From Fen-999 sp964469455 (GTDB lineage Bacteria; Pseudomonadota; Gammaproteobacteria; Burkholderiales; Rhodocyclaceae): a DNA stretch of 10,161 nucleotides. Below are positions 7,088 through 10,161 of the stretch, piece after piece (positions within the stretch are counted from its first letter, which is position 1; every line of letters starts with the position of its first letter). The notes beneath the pieces were generated by a model. The model ran no database searches. It worked only from the letters and a program-made list of their open reading frames with translations, and was not told the origin of the DNA. The translations under genes and the position numbers were made by a program. The stretch is taken from positions 1 to 10,161 of the forward strand of contig CAYXZX010000094.1 of NCBI GenBank assembly GCA_964469455.1. Reading direction: 5' to 3'.

Positions 7088-8519
7088 CCCTACACTGCTA
7101 CCCACTCGCAACCCGCGTACCGGTGCGCTGGATTACGACATGCCCGTGGTCGACGCCGCCGGAGTTGCCGCCGTTGCCGAAAAGTTGCGCGCCAAGCAGC
7201 CGGCCTGGGCCGCCGCCGCGGTCGCCGAGCGCTTGGCGACGATCCGTGCGCTCGGCGCCGCCCTGATGATGACCAAGCCGGCGCTGACCGATGCCATCGC
7301 CGCCGACACGGGCCGCCACAAGGAATCCGCGCTGGAAGTGGATGCCGTGCAACGGATAGTCGATCGGTGGCTGAACGATGCCCCGGGTCTGCTTGCCGAC
7401 GTCCCATCGCGCCGCTCCCGCGTCGGTCATGTGCTTATTGAGGAGCATCGTCGCCCGTACCCTGTCGCGGGCATCATCAGCCCTTGGAACTTTCCCCTGA
7501 TCCTGTCTCTGATCGATGCCATCCCCGCCCTCGCCGCTGGCTGCGCCGTGTTGATCAAACCGTCGGAGGCGACACCGCGCTTCGTGCCGGCGCTGCGCGC
7601 CGCCATCGACCGTGTGCCGGAACTCGCCGCTGTGCTACAGATCGTCACGGGGCCTGGTACCACAGGGGAAGCCCTGATCCGCAACAGCGACGTGATCTGT
7701 TTCACAGGCAGTGTGCGGACAGGCCGGCAGGTGGCCAAACTTGCCGCCGACGCATTTATCCCGGCTCATCTGGAACTGGGTGGCAAGGATGCCGCCATCG
7801 TCTGCGCCGATGCCGACCTAGCGCTCGCGGCGCGGGCCATTGCCTGGGGATCGATGGGCGCCGCCGGCCAGAGTTGCATGTCCATCGAACGCTGTTACGT
7901 CCATGAGTCCATCCATGATCGTTTCGTTGAACTTCTGGCCGCGCAGGTGGCCCGACTCGAACACTGCTGGCCGGACATCAACCATGGAGATATTGGCCCC
8001 ATCATTGCCGCCGTTCAGGTGCCGATCGTCGAGCGCCATCTGGCGGAAGCGCAGGCGGCCGGAGCCCGAGCCGTCACCGGCGGCCAGGTCGTTCACCACG
8101 GCGGTGCCTGGTGTCAGCCGACAGTACTGGTCGACGCAACCCACGACATGGCCATCGTACGAGAGGAGACCTTCGCAGCCGTCCTGCCGGTCATGCGGTT
8201 CGCGACCGAAGCGGATGCTGTGCGCATGGCCAACGCAACCGACTACGGCCTTTCCGGCTGCGTCTTCTCGCGCGATCTGGTACGCGCCCGGCGCATCGCG
8301 TCACGGATGGAGGCCGGTGCCATTTCGATCAACGATGCCGCCCTGACGGCCATGGTCTACGACGCGCCCAAGCAGTCTTTCAAGTATTCCGGCCTCGGCG
8401 GTTCGCGCATGGGGTCGGCCTCCCTGCCTCGCTTCTATCGGCAACAGGCTTTTCTCATCAACGATGGCACGCCGTCGCCCTGGTGGTTCCCGGCAAATGC
8501 CGTCACGGACAAGGAATAA
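7080..8519 (+). CDS. NAD(P)-dependent aldehyde dehydrogenase
   Basis: This 479-residue protein is full length for an aldehyde dehydrogenase, which oxidises an aldehyde to the acid with NAD(P). The signature elements are in order: GIISPWNFPL with the oxyanion-hole Asn137; LIKPSEATP, with a Lys and Glu that bind the cofactor; FTGSVRTGRQV of the nucleotide-binding fold; LELGGKD with the general-base Glu232; GQSCMSIER with the catalytic Cys266; and EETFAAVLPVM. The C-terminal motif reads FKYSGLGGSRMG rather than the common PFGG...SGxGR form, which marks a subgroup. ATG 7080 lies inside the end of the nitrilase-like gene (8-base overlap), with GGGGGA at 7065-7070 upstream. No signal peptide. The natural aldehyde is unknown; it probably arises after ring opening or deamination in this pathway, and its acid could feed the ligase at 669-2264. 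Confidence 0.95.
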   Translation: MPDPTLLPTRNPRTGALDYDMPVVDAAGVAAVAEKLRAKQPAWAAAAVAERLATIRALGAALMMTKPALTDAIAADTGRHKESALEVDAVQRIVDRWLNDAPGLLADVPSRRSRVGHVLIEEHRRPYPVAGIISPWNFPLILSLIDAIPALAAGCAVLIKPSEATPRFVPALRAAIDRVPELAAVLQIVTGPGTTGEALIRNSDVICFTGSVRTGRQVAKLAADAFIPAHLELGGKDAAIVCADADLALAARAIAWGSMGAAGQSCMSIERCYVHESIHDRFVELLAAQVARLEHCWPDINHGDIGPIIAAVQVPIVERHLAEAQAAGARAVTGGQVVHHGGAWCQPTVLVDATHDMAIVREETFAAVLPVMRFATEADAVRMANATDYGLSGCVFSRDLVRARRIASRMEAGAISINDAALTAMVYDAPKQSFKYSGLGGSRMGSASLPRFYRQQAFLINDGTPSPWWFPANAVTDKE

Positions 8520-8523
8520 GCGC

Positions 8524-9204
8524 ATGGAACATTCCACCAAGACCGCGCGCGAAATCTGGCTCGACGTAAAGGCCAACCCCAATCGCGCGCGCTTCGGCTA
8601 CGGTACCAAGGCGGCTCTGGTGAATATCGATTTGCAGTGCGCCTATACCCGCCCGAAGGAGTTCAAGAGCGCCTACGAGACCGACCCGCACCAGATCGAG
8701 TACATCAATCAACTCGCCGAGCGAATGCGCCAACTGCGCTGGCCGGTGATCTGGACCCATGTGGCATATGCCGAATCCGGGGAGGATGCCGGCGTCTGGG
8801 GTACGCGCACAGATACGCCCGACTCCCTCCAGAACATCAAGCACGGCAGTCGTCGCGCCATGTTCGACGAACGCTGCGATGTCCGGCGCGACCGGGATCT
8901 AGTCTATTGCAAGCGCATGCCGTCACCCTTCTTCGAGACGCCGCTGCAATCGCTGCTGGTGTGGCACCAAGTCGATACGGTGATCATCACCGGCGGCTCG
9001 ACCTCCGGCTGCGTGCGAGCCGGCGCGGTGGACTCGCTCTCCCGCGGGTATCGCACCATCGTCCCCGAGCAGTGCGTGGCCGACAAGCATGAAAGCTACC
9101 ACTTTGCCAATCTCACCGACCTGATGCTCAAGTATGCCGACGTGGTGGACGTCGCCGAGACCCTGGCCTGGCTCGACACGCGCATCGCTACGTCCCAGCA
9201 CTGA
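8524..9204 (+). CDS. Isochorismatase-fold amidohydrolase, N-carbamoylsarcosine amidase-like
   Basis: This 226-residue protein has the cysteine-hydrolase triad of the isochorismatase fold: Asp36 in ALVNIDLQCAY, Lys130 in VYCKRMPSPFFET, and Cys163 in GGSTSGCVRAGAVDSLSRGY, with the GG-S-T turn before the Cys. The STSGCVRA context is that of N-carbamoylsarcosine amidohydrolases, which release CO2 and ammonia from a carbamoyl group; related enzymes act on maleamate, ureidoacrylate and other amides. ATG 8524 is chosen because AAGGA at 8511-8515 precedes it and the upstream extension of the frame overlaps the aldehyde dehydrogenase. The gap to that gene is only 4 bases. Given hyuB at the start of the operon, a step that follows ring opening by hydantoinase is attractive, but the true substrate is unknown. 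Confidence 0.9.
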   Translation: MEHSTKTAREIWLDVKANPNRARFGYGTKAALVNIDLQCAYTRPKEFKSAYETDPHQIEYINQLAERMRQLRWPVIWTHVAYAESGEDAGVWGTRTDTPDSLQNIKHGSRRAMFDERCDVRRDRDLVYCKRMPSPFFETPLQSLLVWHQVDTVIITGGSTSGCVRAGAVDSLSRGYRTIVPEQCVADKHESYHFANLTDLMLKYADVVDVAETLAWLDTRIATSQH

Positions 9205-9220
9205 TGCCCAGGAGACTCGC

Positions 9221-10138
9221 ATGAAAGAAGACACCGGCTACTACGACTACTGGCCCTATCGGGACCGGCCCAGGATCACCTGGCCCAAAGGGGCCCGCCT
9301 CGCTTTCTGGGTCGCCCCCAATATCGAGTTCTACGAACTCGACCCTCCCCGTAATCCGCAACGAACACCATGGCCGCATCCATATCCAGCCGTTCCAGGC
9401 TACTCGATCCGTGACTACGGCAACCGAGTCGGCCACGCGCGGCAGATGAAGTTGCTCGACAAGTATGGCATCCGCGGCTCCATATCGCTGTCAACTGCAC
9501 TTATCACCCACCACGCGGAAATCATTACCCAGTGCCGCGAGCGCGATTGGGAGTTCTTCACTCACGGCATCTACAACACGCGCTACACCTACGGCATGAG
9601 CGAGGCACAGGAGCGCGCCATGATCGCCGAATCGATGGATGCGATTGAACGGGCCGTCGGCCGTCGGCCCGCCGGCTACTTGGCGCCTGCGCTATCACAT
9701 AGTGAAGTCACCATCGATCTTTTCGCGGAACTCGGCGGCATCTACACCTGCGATCTCTTCCACGATGATCAACCCACGCCGGTGCGCGTACGCAGTGGTC
9801 GGCGCTTCGTCTCGATTCCCTACTCCCTCGAGCTCAACGACACCATCGCCTATGTGGTTAACAAGATCGAGCCGCGCAGGTACGGCCAGATCATAAAGGA
9901 CGCCTTTGACCGCCTCTATGCTGAAGGCGCGAAGTCTGGCACCGTGATGTGCCTGCCCACTCACAACTATCAGGTCAGCTGCCCCCACCGGATGAGGGCG
10001 TTCGAGGAGGCGCTGGAATACATCACCGGCCATGCGAATGTCTGGATTACGACCGGACGCGAAATCGCTGAATACTACCTAGCGCATCACCACGATACCG
10101 TGACGGCCGATATCAACCAGAAAATTTCACGGAGCTAA
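9221..10138 (+). CDS. Polysaccharide deacetylase-fold protein, PuuE/allantoinase-like
   Basis: This 305-residue protein has the NodB/CE4 barrel seen in PuuE-type allantoinases and related cyclic imide hydrolases. Residues 24-39 read GARLAFWVAPNIEFYE, where true deacetylases have a TFDD motif, so the usual Asp pair is absent. His115 lies in FFTHGIYNTRYTYG and His248 in CLPTHNYQVSCPHRM, the expected later active-site positions. PAGYLAPALSHSE and YTCDLFHDDQP are further family-type segments. PuuE allantoinases are known as a metal-independent branch with a changed first motif, and this protein looks like that branch. AGGAG at 9210-9214, 6 bases before ATG 9221, sets the start. Its place after the amidase suggests a ring-opening or amide-cleaving step. 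No signal peptide is seen, which argues against a role on cell wall sugars. Confidence 0.88.
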   Translation: MKEDTGYYDYWPYRDRPRITWPKGARLAFWVAPNIEFYELDPPRNPQRTPWPHPYPAVPGYSIRDYGNRVGHARQMKLLDKYGIRGSISLSTALITHHAEIITQCRERDWEFFTHGIYNTRYTYGMSEAQERAMIAESMDAIERAVGRRPAGYLAPALSHSEVTIDLFAELGGIYTCDLFHDDQPTPVRVRSGRRFVSIPYSLELNDTIAYVVNKIEPRRYGQIIKDAFDRLYAEGAKSGTVMCLPTHNYQVSCPHRMRAFEEALEYITGHANVWITTGREIAEYYLAHHHDTVTADINQKISRS

Positions 10139-10141
10139 GCC

Positions 10142-10161
10142 ATGCCGCTCGATCCGGCTTT
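10142..10161 (+). CDS. Start of next gene (partial, product unknown)
   Basis: ATG at 10142 begins 3 bases after the previous stop (TAA 10136-10138), with GGAG at 10131-10134 as a ribosome-binding site. Only six codons are visible (Met-Pro-Leu-Asp-Pro-Ala), too few to assign a product. It indicates that the operon continues past the right edge. Confidence 0.6.

Noticed and set aside
1..10161. Promoters, terminators, RNA genes, CRISPR arrays, insertion sequences
   Set aside because: Intergenic gaps are at most about 27 bases and hold only ribosome-binding sites. I found no hairpin with a T-run, tRNA-like fold, regular repeat or transposase.

Overview
The window is a dense, one-directional catabolic gene cluster. 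Eleven complete or nearly complete genes and the first bases of a twelfth all lie on the + strand. Every gap between genes is about 27 bases or less, and several genes overlap by 4 to 8 bases, so it reads as one long operon that continues past both ends. I see no promoter, terminator, RNA gene, CRISPR array, insertion sequence or repeat array. The high-GC codon use and the gene types suggest a soil or water Pseudomonadota, perhaps a betaproteobacterium. The sequence alone does not fix the taxon.

Layout. Bases 1-672 hold the C-terminal part of a hydantoinase B / oxoprolinase-family subunit. Bases 669-2264 encode an acyl-CoA synthetase-type adenylate-forming ligase, which starts at a TTG overlapping the hyuB stop. 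Bases 2286-2552 encode an unrecognised 88-residue helical protein. Bases 2575-3582 encode a two-domain cupin with a very histidine-rich C-terminal tail. Bases 3599-4279 and 4300-4983 encode two adjacent six-helix membrane proteins that are paralogues of each other. Bases 5011-5733 encode a soluble beta-rich protein of unknown role, and 5739-6035 a small DUF1330-like protein. Bases 6032-7087 encode a nitrilase-fold protein whose catalytic Lys and Cys appear to be replaced by Arg and Ser. Bases 7080-8519 encode an NAD(P)-dependent aldehyde dehydrogenase. Bases 8524-9204 encode an isochorismatase-fold amidohydrolase resembling N-carbamoylsarcosine amidase. Bases 9221-10138 encode a polysaccharide-deacetylase-fold protein of the PuuE/allantoinase type. 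A further gene begins at 10142.

How it may work together (inference). Three proteins belong to families that open cyclic amides or remove carbamoyl/amide groups: HyuB, the isochorismatase-like amidase and the PuuE-like protein. They sit with an aldehyde dehydrogenase and an acid-CoA ligase. This fits stepwise breakdown of a nitrogen-containing ring compound: ring opening, loss of the carbamoyl or amide nitrogen, oxidation of an aldehyde to an acid, and activation of an acid as its CoA thioester. The substrate cannot be read from the sequence. The most unusual parts are the nitrilase-like protein with altered catalytic residues, the paired membrane paralogues, and the His-tailed bicupin next to a small unknown protein.
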